DNA of 64,000 nucleotides from Adiantum capillus-veneris (lineage: Eukaryota; Streptophyta; Polypodiopsida; Polypodiales; Pteridaceae): positions 61,939,872 to 62,003,871 of the forward strand of contig CM043953.1 of NCBI GenBank assembly GCA_014529385.2, read 5' to 3'. Shown in pieces: positions 54,601-64,000 of the stretch; the stretch's first letter is position 1; each line of letters starts with the position of its first letter. The notes under the pieces were generated by a model. It did not search any database and was not told where the DNA came from. It worked only from the letters and a program-made list of their open reading frames with translations. The position numbers and the translations under genes were made by a program.

Positions 54601-55860
54601 TTGAAGAGCTCCCACTGCACGTAACCATGGTCTGCCCAATATAATAGGATATGCTCCCAACCCCGCTGGCATCACATGAAAATCAACCACTGCCTTTGCA
54701 TCATATGCCTCCACCTCTAAGCTCTTTACAACACCCAAACATTTTACGTTTTGATGGTTTGCCAATCTAATCCGGAAGCCTGACACCCCAGTCACTGTGA
54801 GACCCATCTTCTCAACACATGAGTGTGTTATAACACATATTTGGGCTCCACCATCCATGTAACCTTGTCCCATATTTTTTCTTTTATGCCACACATCTAC
54901 TATTGGACAAATGTCTGGTAGCTCATCCATCGCCAACACCTTTACTGAACCTCTCTCTGGCTCTTTCTCCATTGGGTTAACCATCCTCTTCCACTGTCGC
55001 TTAACTTTACCTTAGGCACCATCTCTATAAGCTGCCCAAAAGTAACATCGGCTTTCCTGCTCGTCAGATTCTCCTTCAAGTCATAGCTTAATTGCCCATC
55101 CCCTAGTGGAAAATCTGAAACATGAAATTTGCGATGAGCTCTCCTTTTCCTCTTGGCCTTGACATCCTCGCCTTCATGACTCTTTCCCTTCTTCTTACTA
55201 AGACCTGGGGCACTTCTTCCTTCCTTTTCCTCTGTGGTCCTCTTCCCAATAGGCATCACTAATGTATCCTCTAGCTTTGATGCCTTCTCCAAGGTAACCA
55301 CACTTAACACTTTTGTCTTTCCCTTTTCCTCCTGGGTTAATCCATTGGTTCCTTCATCTCCCTTAATTTTGATGCCATAATCATTTGACCTAGTTAGCAC
55401 CTGTCTTGGAAATGGATACATATCTCCCCCCATCCTTGGTGGCTTATCACATTCCGGGCTGGTGTGACCCGACTCTCCACAATTATAACATGTGGGTGTC
55501 TGCCTCCAGAACCTACCATTGCTTTGTCCAACACCATTCCTGGGTCTTTCTTCACCTTCTTGCTGATTTTCAAACCTTCCTTGACCTTGATTATTTCCCA
55601 CTTGACCTAGCATGTTTAGGCTGAGATTCTTCATTAAATCTACTACTTGGCTCATGTCTTGCCTTAGCCCATCATCTTGCACTGCTGTAGTGACCACTGC
55701 TGGCATGACCTGAGGAGTAACAACAACCACTGGTTCATGATGAACCCCTGGCATACGACCTTGCGAAGAATCCATAGGCTGAAATTCAGACCTCATGGGC
55801 AAAGACTCCACCCCTGACTGGCTCATTTTTCTCAACTTCCACTCTTTCTTCCTTGCTACC
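54600..55860 (-). pseudogene. TA3 gag C-terminal part and protease
   Basis: After the copia element the frame resumes at KEWKLRKMSQSGVESLPMRS, then the zinc knuckle CYNCGESGHTSPEC (about 55450-55491), a basic linker KKKGKSHEGEDVKAKRKRR, a shift near 54990-55010, and the protease GQGYMDGGAQICVITHSC with YPIILGRPWLRAVGALQDW. DGG replaces the usual DSG seen in TA1. The acidic Asp/Glu/Ser linker leads into the reverse transcriptase without a stop. Confidence 0.85.
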
Positions 55861-56087
55861 TGTTGGAATTAGGGTTGCAGAGAAACACACACAGCTTGGA
55901 GAAGACGAAGGAAGCTCAAGGCACACAATAGAGAGTGTGTTACTTAGTGTGCAATGGAAAGATAGATAGCCCTAGAGTGATGGGCGTATATACAATGCAC
56001 GGGGGAAAAAACCTCCTAAAGAGGGAAAAAATGCCCCGGCGGTCCTAGTGTGTTCACACACATCACTACCACATGTATATGGTAACA
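55861..56087 (-). repeat. Copia 3' LTR
   Basis: 227 bp, apparently identical to 60812-61038. It has a GTATATAC box (about 56008-56015) that may serve as TATA. Confidence 0.94.
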
Positions 56088-56162
56088 AATCCCCCCTGGA
56101 GTGATGCGGTGAACGAGAGCTGGCACATGAGTAAAGGGAAGTGCCATGCCCTGAGGACAGGA

Positions 56163-59100
56163 TCAGTCCACAAAGGGGAGTAAGCCCAAAGCTTTGCGGA
56201 AAGCTTCAAGCTTCTCACGAGACAATGCCTTTGTGAAAAGATCTGCAAGGTTGTCCTGTGTTGGCACATAAGCCAAGCTGATCTCTCCTGCTGAGAGCCT
56301 CTCCCTGACATAGTGGTAATGCACCTCAATGTGCTTTGTGCGAGCATGAAAAACTGGGTTCCTCGCAACTGCCAATGCGCTCTAACTGTCAGTGTAGATA
56401 GTGTTGGCAGTGTCCTGTCCAACACCCAAGTCAGCCATAAGGCGTCTGAGCCATACACACTCAACCGTAGCTGTGAAGACTGCCCTGTACTCAGCCTCAC
56501 AACTCGAAGTGGCCACAGTAGGTTGCTTCTTGCTCAACCATGATATACATGAACTGCCAGGCATGAAACAAAAACCACTTGTGGACACTCGCGTGTCAAA
56601 ACAACCAGCCCAATCTGAGTCCGAAAAAGCATGTAAGTCTGGCGGCAATGATCCCCCCTTGGGATAAAACAAGCCAAGATGTAAAGTGTCACTAAGGTAG
56701 CGGAAAATCCTCTTGACAGCCTACCAATGCTTAGACCCTGGGCTATGCATAAATCTGCTGACCTGCGAGACTGCAAACTGAATATCTGGCCTCGTGTTGC
56801 ATACATAAATGAGGCAGCCAACAGCAGTTTGGTAAAGAGTGACATCAGCAGGATCGCCAGCATCATGTAGACTCAACTTCAAACCTGTTTCCATGGGAGT
56901 GGCAATAGGTTTGCAATCCTCAAGTCCAAACTTACATAGCAATGTCTCTATGTAACTTTTCTGACACAAGGCAATACCACCATCACACTGCTTAAACTGT
57001 ATACCCAAGTAATGATGCAACAGCCCCAAATCTTTCATCTTGAAAGTAGCATTCAAATCAGCCTTAAATTCAGCAATATGTCTCTCATTTGGTCCAGTGA
57101 TCAGCAAATCATCAACATAAAGAACCACAATGAGAAATACATCATCCTCACGCTTTACATACAATGTGCTTTCTGTTGGACTGTTACGAAAGCCTCGTTT
57201 AACCAAATGAGTGTCAGCTTTCTCATACCAAGCACGAGGAGATTGCTTCAACCCATACAAAGCCTTCTTACATTTGCACACTTTGTCCTCTTGTCCTTTT
57301 ATGACAAAACCGCGAGGCTGCGTTACATAAACTTCCTCAAATATGTCACCATTCAAGAAAGCAGTAACAATGTCTGATTGATGTACATCCCAACCAAAAT
57401 GAGCTGCCAATGCACATAGAAAACGCACAGTAGTCATACGACAAGTGGGAGCAAAAGTCTCTTCATAATATATGCCTTTTTGTTGTGCATAACCCTTTGC
57501 AACAAGTCGAGCCTTATGGCGATCGATCTCACCATCCGGCTTGCGTTTCAACTTGTAAACCCACTTCGTACCAATGGCCTTTTTGCCAGGAGGCAAATCA
57601 TATAAAGTCCATGTGTCATTCTCTATAAGTGCATCATATTCTGATTTCATGGCAGCAATCCAATTTTCTGAATTCTGCGCTTCATCAAAAGACAGAGGCT
57701 CCTCAACATCATGTAAACTAGACACAGCCAAAGCATAACAATCTGATGCATAAGATGCATGGCGAGAGCCTGAACGAGTACGACTAGATAAAGGTGCATC
57801 CAATTTACTGTCATGCAAAGTGTGCATCAGCCATTTTGGCATACCTCTAGCCTGCTCATTTTCAGCCCTTTCCTCATCAAGTACATCATGTACATCTGCA
57901 TCAGTAATAGGTTGTTCTAAAACATTTTCAGAAACCCCCATAGGCTGTACATTTGCCTCATTGGAACTTACATTCGTATTTCCACCACTGAAAAGAGGCA
58001 ACAAAGTGTCATAAATGTCCTGTGAGCTTACATTACTGTCTCTAGTACATGACAGCAAGGGCTGAACAGAATCTTCCACAAACACTACATCCCGTGAAAC
58101 CAGAATACATTTTGTTTGTGGATGATACAACCTGTAACCTTTGCTTTCAGCACTGTAACCAACAAAAATACATTTGACAGCCTTATCATCCAATTTTCTG
58201 CGCTGCACTTGTGGCACCAAAGCATATGCCAAACAGCCAAAAACACGCATGTGCTCAATAGAAGGCTTTCTATCATGCCATGCTTCATATGGAGTAATAG
58301 ACTGCAAAGCTTTCGTAGGACACCTGTTAAGTACATAAGTGGCACACATGATGGCCTCAAGCCAAAAAGAATGCGGCAAAGCTTGACTTTTGACCATACA
58401 TCGTGCCATTTCCGTGAGTGACCTGTTTTTCCTCTCAGCAACACCATTTTGCTGAGGTGTATAAGGCACTGTACATTGGTGTTTTATCCCACGACTAGCC
58501 AGAAATGCATTAAATTCATGAGACATATACTCCCCCCCTCGATCGGAACGGAGGGTGCCCATAGTACATTTTGAGACATTTTCAGCCATAGCCAAAAATT
58601 GTTTGAAGCACATAAAAACTTCGGCCTTCGCTTTAAGCGGAAATACCCATGCATGCCTGGAGTAATCATCAATGAAAGTCACGAAGTACAGGTAATTGCC
58701 CAAGGACGGAGTTTGCATGGGCCCACAAACATCACTATGCACAAGCTGCAACCTGCATGTGGCCCTAACTGAACCATCCTTTGGAAACTTAGAACGCTTC
58801 ATTTTACCCAGAATATAGCCTTCACAAACATGTTTGACAGGTGCTTCAAGAGGCGGCAAAGAAGCAACCATATCAGATTTCTGCAAACGCAGCAAACTGG
58901 CAAAATTCAGATGACCAAAACGTGCATGCCAAAGTTTTGCATCTGAAATAGCCCTTGAATCTGCAACAGCATTTGCAAAATTTTATCCACACTTGTCATA
59001 CAAAGTGAGCTTATACAGCCCACGGCACAAAAGCCCAGATGCAACAATTTCATCACCAAAACTGAGATCATGAACTGTACATCTGTCATCCACAAATTTG

Positions 59101-60449
59101 ACTACAAGTCCAAGTCTAGCAAGTGCGGATACAGACAAGAGATTCTTCTTGATCCCAGGTACATAAAGTGCATCAACAAGTGTGAAGGAACTGCCATTAG
59201 CAGCAGTGAGCACAATCTTTCCAACTCCCCGAACTGGATAAGAGGCGTTGTTGGCACAAGTGACTGAGTTCCCATGAGGGACTGACTCGAGAGAGGTAAA
59301 CAATTCACGATGTGAGGTAATGTGCTTTGTAGCACCACTGTCGAAATACCACACATGTGAATCTGCAGCAACTGACAAGCATGCATCATGGACAGCAGGA
59401 TTGTAAGTGCACTCTGCGCTAAAAGCCCATTCTGCATCAACATCAGCATCACAATCTCCTTTCACAGAAGACTCAACAATGGCTGCATTTGTAGTGGAAC
59501 CAGCATTTGCAGTGGAACCACCCTCTTTCTTCTTAGCCTCTTTGGCCTTCAACTTAGGACACGACTTGATCAAGTGATCATTGGCTTTACAATAATGGCA
59601 ATGCATCTTCTTTTTGCCCTTATCACCAGAACTACCAGACGAAGTGCTGCCACCAGAAGCATTAGGAACAGAATTTTTGCCACTCACAGCAGAACCATAA
59701 GAAGTGGCTGCATTACTGTTACCACCCTTTCTTTGAGAAGCAATAAAAGCCTGTTCAACTGCACGTTGCCTAGTCTTGTTTTTTCTAGAAAGTGACTCTT
59801 GCAACAGCAATGTGCATAATGCATCAAACTTGACAACTTCAGGATTTCCTTGGGTCATCAGTCTCCAAGTACGAGCAAAAGTCTGGTAGGAATCTGGTAA
59901 GGCATCAAGAACAGTCTGCACAAGGGAACTGTCCGAAATGACTTCACATGCAGAAATGAGTTGCTCATTGATATCCTTGACACTAGCAAGGAAAGTGTCC
60001 ATATCATCTTCCTCATGCATAATCTTCGACTCTAGCTCTTTACGCAGCAAAGCAATTTTAGCCTCATTGCGGCTTGCATAAAGACCTGCTAGAATATCCC
60101 AAGCCTGTTTTGCAGATTTTGTTGAACGGATGTGAGGAATAATGGTGCGCTTCACAGACAACGCAATCAATGCATGAGCCTGCGTATCCTTAACATCCCA
60201 ACGAGCTTGTTCTGCCGTAGGCAAAACAACTCTAACAGCTGCAATCCTTGCAGCAAGACCTGCAACATCCTCAACATCGCCTACATCTTCAGAACCAGGA
60301 TGTACATCAATGCCCTGCACAATGTTCCAGACACCTTTTGACACAAGAACATGTTGCATCATATAAGCCCACATAGGGTAGTTATCCCCATCCAACCTGT
60401 CCTCAGCAGCAAACATCTTGAACACATCTGTGTTGTTGTTGTCAGCCAT
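56163..60449 (-). pseudogene. Copia gag-pol polyprotein with three in-frame stops
   Basis: A single frame of about 1429 codons. Order: gag from MADNNNTDVFKMFAAEDRLD, zinc knuckle CHYCKANDHLIKSC, protease WYFDSGATKHIT, pre-integrase domain WHARFGHLNFASLLRL, integrase IDDYSRHAWVF ... LRSDRGGEYMS ... PQQNGVAERKNR, reverse transcriptase with NGDIFEEVYVTQPRGF and YVDD, and RNase H AFSDSDWAGC ... EAEYRA ... ADLFTKAL. The order integrase then reverse transcriptase is diagnostic of copia. Stops: TAA at 58983-58985, TAG at 56721-56723 and TAG at 56382-56384, each at a position expected to be Gln. The ATG at 60449 is preferred over 60509 because MADNNN is the usual copia gag start and lies beyond the leader. 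Confidence 0.93.
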
Positions 60450-60792
60450 GGTAAATGTTGCACCTGATGTGAAAACTGCCCGAAAATAGGAGAAATGGAG
60501 CGGGAACAACTTGTGCTATATAGCACAAACCGTAGAAGACTATAAGGCACCTGTTATGCAGAAAACGGCACTGACAGAAAATCTGCACAAAATGACGAAA
60601 TAGCCTGTGCAGTACTGCCTGTAGTGGAAACAGAGGCCGAAATGAGCCCAAATCAAAATTCTGAGCAGACCAAGCTCTTCGAGATCTCCCAGAATATTTG
60701 TCGACCTGCGAACGCTCGCCAAAGCTCACTGAAAACGGAGAAAGTGAGCAAGCGTGTGCTGGAGCAACTGGCGACTAAGCCCGGGAGGACGT

Positions 60793-60811
60793 GACCTGCT
60801 CTGATACCAAT
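60793..60811 (-). other. Copia primer-binding site (initiator-Met)
   Basis: TTGGTATCAGAGCAGGTC directly follows the 5' LTR on the minus strand. TGGTATCAGAGC is the standard plant initiator-Met tRNA site. Confidence 0.92.
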
Positions 60812-61038
60812 TGTTGGAATTAGGGTTGCAGAGAAACACACACAGCTTGGAGAAGACGAAGGAAGCTCAAGGCACACAATAGAGAGTGTGTTACTTAGTG
60901 TGCAATGGAAAGATAGATAGCCCTAGAGTGATGGGCGTATATACAATGCACGGGGGAAAAAACCTCCTAAAGAGGGAAAAAATGCCCCGGCGGTCCTAGT
61001 GTGTTCACACACATCACTACCACATGTATATGGTAACA
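60812..61038 (-). repeat. Copia 5' LTR
   Basis: 227 bp, apparently identical to the 3' LTR. Confidence 0.94.
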
Positions 61039-61491
61039 CTACCTCCAATGCATCTTCGTATGCCCTAGGCTTCTTTAGCTCCACACTCCAACGTCAGGCG
61101 GGGGTACCTGTGGTGCTAAGGCCTTGCACATCCACTCCCATGCCAATGAAAACTTTCTTATGTACGCATCTACCGGCTCACCTTCCTTTTGCACTAAAGC
61201 CTGTACTTCTTGCCACACTTTGTCAGGATCTTCTATCTTCACAAACTCCACTTCCAATACATACCTTAGATTGTCCCAACTCAATCTTACAGGTGGATCA
61301 ACCACACGCAACTCCTCTTCAAATGCTTTGGACCAAACTCGTGCATCACTCTTTAAACAAATTTGGAGAAGACGTAACATCTGTGTCGGGTCATGAATCT
61401 GGTTTCTAATGTAGGCAACCTCCATCTTTTCCAAAAAGTCTTCCACATCTTCATCACTTCTTGCATGAAACTCCGGATAAGAGAAAGTCAT
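61039..61491 (-). pseudogene. TA3 gag N-terminal part
   Basis: ATG 61491 opens MTFSYPEFHARSDEDVEDFL, LRLLQICLKSDARVWSKAFE and QALVQKEGEPVDAYIRKFSL, ending where the copia element cuts it at GGTAG (codons for LEVA). This stretch is uninterrupted, unlike TA1. Together with 54600-55860 it forms the complete gag. Confidence 0.86.
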
Positions 61492-62513
61492 GGCTACCCA
61501 AGCTACAATGCTTTGAGAACCCCTTTGAACACACGTGCAAGAACCCAAAACTTTTGACTGACTCAATCCCTAAAAACTTCAATGGAGCTTGTCTTTAGAT
61601 AAGGACAAACACGTGCACATCAAATGAGTTTTCATAGTTAATCATTGGAATTACAACAGGCAAAGGACATTCCAAGATCTCTCGTAATCTTCTTGGCCCG
61701 AACATAAAGACTATGCGTTGCTGGAAAAAAATCTTCCTAGACACATGAACATTTATCTAGATTCTTTGAGTTAAATGAAAAGGAGTGAATTGAGGGCCAT
61801 TTTGATCATCCATTAAAGTCAACCATGAAGCTCCCAAGAAGGCACACTTGACTTATCCTTTGATTTTGCCAGAATTTCAGCAGCATAACAGTATAAATGG
61901 CTTAAAATACCAAAAAACCAGCCATCATAACTTGGAAAAATTTTGACAGAGCTTCCCCAGAAGTAGAGCACTGTGAAGCCAAAATATAGAGTGTATATGT
62001 ATGCATAAACTGCCAACAATAGAACCTGAGCACTAGTACATAGCTTATGGCGAGGTCACGAAAAGGGTGCTCCAGCTACATGTATCACCCAAAGGATCTC
62101 CACATTTGAGAATCCCCCAGCTCAATAAAACCTCACGCTATCGACCCTCACACGAAGGCTAATGCAAATCGCGTATAGTCAAGTCTCAGAAATGACTATC
62201 TTCCAGACCAAGTCTCAGAAATGGTTGGGACTGCCAAATAAAACCAAATATGGCTCCACAAAGGCTTACAATGGCAGTTTCCACAAGTAACGTACAATCC
62301 AACAGAGAATGCGCTCAAACAGTCGCCAAATGATGCATACCCACAACAACTGCATGTGACACCACTGCTAGTATATCACTGTACTCCATCTACCTGTACC
62401 TGTGTGAGTCACCTGTACATGTACCTGTCCCTGTCACTTGTAACCTGTAGTCTGCAACTTGTAATCCCGAATCTCGAAGCTTGAAGCTCGAAGCAGAAGG
62501 TACTCGAAGAAGA
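61492..62513 (-). other. TA3 untranslated leader
   Basis: About 1 kb matching 8733-9768 of TA1 in reverse. No supported gene. Confidence 0.7.
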
Positions 62514-62531
62514 TCCTCCGTGGGGGCACCA
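62514..62531 (-). other. TA3 primer-binding site
   Basis: TGGTGCCCCCACGGAGGA on the minus strand, one base different from TA1 and R1. Confidence 0.72.
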
Positions 62532-62537
62532 AAAGAA

Positions 62538-63693
62538 TGTGAGCGGGATGGAAACACACAGAACGCCTCTATAACAACCCAACACACACTCTTGGGAAGA
62601 TACACACACACACACACACACACACACTATGGGGCACCACTCGGCTTACACAACCCACTTGGCCGAGACAGGGAACACACAGATGGAGTGAGAGGAGAGA
62701 GACTATCTATTTACCCACTCCACACAGAGAGCGATACACACACACACCCAAAAAAATCAGATCAAAAGAGGATTATTTCTGATGTTTAGATACAATAGAG
62801 CTTGGGCCAACACCAATGGGGTAAATAGCTCACACAGTATGGGTAAAATAAGCCAGATACAATCACAAATTGGAGCAGAAGCTTCGCTCATAGGAGAAAC
62901 TTACACATCCAAAACAACAGAAAAACAGTGAGGAATTTGGAAAAATGGATAGCGCCATCGCGTCCGGAACGGCCCAAAACCCCAGTGTACAATGTCAAAG
63001 TGCTCAAATCCGACCTCGGATGAGCAGTTTACGGCCAAAACAGGCTCCAAAATGAGCAAAAACACACCTACGACTGTTCCCCCTCTCTTCTCCACGTTTT
63101 TTCTGGTCTTCTCTTTGGTTTTTCAGTTCCCACACTTAGCTTTATTATTTGAGCACCCTTGGCCTTTTAGATGACCTCAAACGGACCCTGAAGAGGCCAA
63201 AAACTGACCTCGCAGTGCATAGTTGTCACCCTACTACATCCATCCGCACACCTGGCACTCAACTTTTTCCAATAATGCATCCGCAACCACGTGAAGTGGA
63301 CCCTAATAGATGGTCCTCATGATGACCTTTCTGCATAATCATTACAAGAAAACACCCACGTTGTGTCCGTACTCATCCACGTGCAAATGTTGACCCCATT
63401 CGACCTCCTGACGCCACTAAATGCCATCTGAAGCACCTGCTTACCTCATGTCGTCGGCCCACGGATAGCTTCCTCGAGAATTTTTACGCGCTACCAACTC
63501 CTCATTATTGTAGAAAAAACACACTGGTACTGGTAATAGTGAAAATCGATGCACTATGTACATGTTGTCCTACCTGTACACATGTGGGCCCCACGTAACC
63601 ACCTTTGTCTGGAGAATGGGCAATTCTTTATTCAATGCACCATGCATGGGTATGTACACATGCGCAATCGCTTGCTCCAAAAAAATCCTGACA
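62538..63693 (-). repeat. TA3 5' LTR
   Basis: 1156 bp, begins TGTCAGGATT and ends CGCTCACA on the minus strand. It carries a (CA)n tract near 62604-62627 and lacks the MITE found in the 3' LTR. Confidence 0.92.
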
Positions 63694-64000
63694 CCATGTA
63701 GCAATAACAGCCCCATGGTGTAATGAAAGATGTCTTTGTTCGGTCTTTAAGAGCAATCTTGAATTCAAAATAGCCTGAAAAACCATCACACACACTGTAC
63801 CTCTCATAACCTACCACTGAATCCAAGATCTGATCAATGAATGGAAGAGGATATGGGTTCTTCTTAGTGGCTGCATTTAAGGGTTTAAAATCTATACAAA
63901 TCCTCCACTTTCCATCCTTCTTTGGGCTGACTACTACTGGACTCACCCATTCTGTGGTCTCCACTGGGACTATGAACCCTGCCTTCAATTACTTGTCCAC
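63694..64000 (-). pseudogene. TA-out reverse transcriptase, N-terminal part
   Basis: An uninterrupted frame reads AGFIVPVETTEWVSPVVVSP, WRICIDFKPLNAATKKNPYP, YSVCDGFSGYFEFKIALKD and TPWGCYCYM, ending at the TA3 insertion. It runs off the right edge of the window. It continues at 47896 downward after TA3 and one ACGG copy are removed. Confidence 0.9.

Larger units (their letters stand above)
55861..61038 (-). mobile_element. Young Ty1/copia retrotransposon
   Basis: 5178 bp with two 227 bp LTRs (55861-56087 and 60812-61038) that look identical at every base. They begin TGTTACC and end CCAACA on the minus strand. The target duplication is CTACC at 55856-55860 and 61039-61043, a perfect 5 bp copy. 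The primer site matches initiator-Met tRNA, and the polypurine tract is CCAGGGGGGATT. One polyprotein frame spans the interior with three in-frame stops and no frameshift. It sits in the gag gene of TA3 and is the most recent large insertion in the window. Confidence 0.96.
47897..63693 (-). mobile_element. Complete Tat-like element TA3, host of further insertions
   Basis: On the minus strand it runs from 5' LTR 63693-62538 through leader, gag, protease, reverse transcriptase, two RNase H domains and integrase to 3' LTR 49218-47897. It is flanked by CCAT (63694-63697) and CCGT (47893-47896), that is ACGG with one C-to-T change on the minus strand. Removing it and one copy restores the reverse transcriptase frame of TA-out (CYTVLSFG). 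Nested inside are a copia element (55861-61038), a solo LTR (50708-52429) and a 174 bp MITE (48222-48395). It has few lesions and is younger than TA1. Confidence 0.92.

Overview
This window is nuclear DNA of a land plant with a large, repeat-filled genome. The evidence is plant-type LTR retrotransposons (two Tat-like Ty3/gypsy families, a chromodomain gypsy element and a Ty1/copia element primed by initiator-Met tRNA), a CACTA DNA transposon, LINE remnants, a pentatricopeptide-repeat (PPR) gene relic and very long GA/CT microsatellites. A fern or other non-seed plant would fit, but that is a guess from style and not something the sequence proves. I see no intact host gene, no rRNA or tRNA gene and no CRISPR. 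Almost every reading frame belongs to a transposon and most are broken.

Layout, left half. 1-7139 is a CACTA transposase (tnp2) relic on the minus strand, split by a gag-only LTR element at 987-6728 (family R1). 7565-16269 is a complete Tat-like element (copy TA1) with gag, protease, reverse transcriptase, two RNase H domains and integrase. 16274-18952 holds a degenerate CTAAAT-rich repeat, huge microsatellites and one end of a CACTA element. 18957-20115 is a truncated R1 relative. 20863-24045 holds two broken spliced genes of a family I do not recognise, with TATA box, intron and poly(A) signal. 24131-31198 holds chromodomain gypsy pieces around a 2.7 kb LTR with internal minisatellites.

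Layout, right half. 31199-33741 holds the 3' end of a TB-family LTR and the 3' half of a TA element (TA2) inserted in a LINE. 33746-38235 holds LINE remnants and GA arrays, and 38382-38715 a PPR relic. 38935-45888 holds a gypsy tail and a nearly complete second Tat-like element (TB). 45889-64000 is a nest: an outer TA element (TA-out, minus) is cut by TA3 (47897-63693, minus). TA3 is itself cut by a young copia element (55861-61038) and a solo LTR (50708-52429), and carries a 174 bp MITE in its 3' LTR. A separate 460 bp TIR element sits in TA-out.

Two themes stand out. First, four LTR families here make 4 bp target duplications, and six of seven readable insertion sites are ACGT (the seventh is ACGG). 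Several copies have since lost the CpG by C-to-T change. Second, TA-out plus TB end exactly where the TB LTR fragment plus TA2 begin, so they look like two halves of one nested insertion separated by a local inversion.
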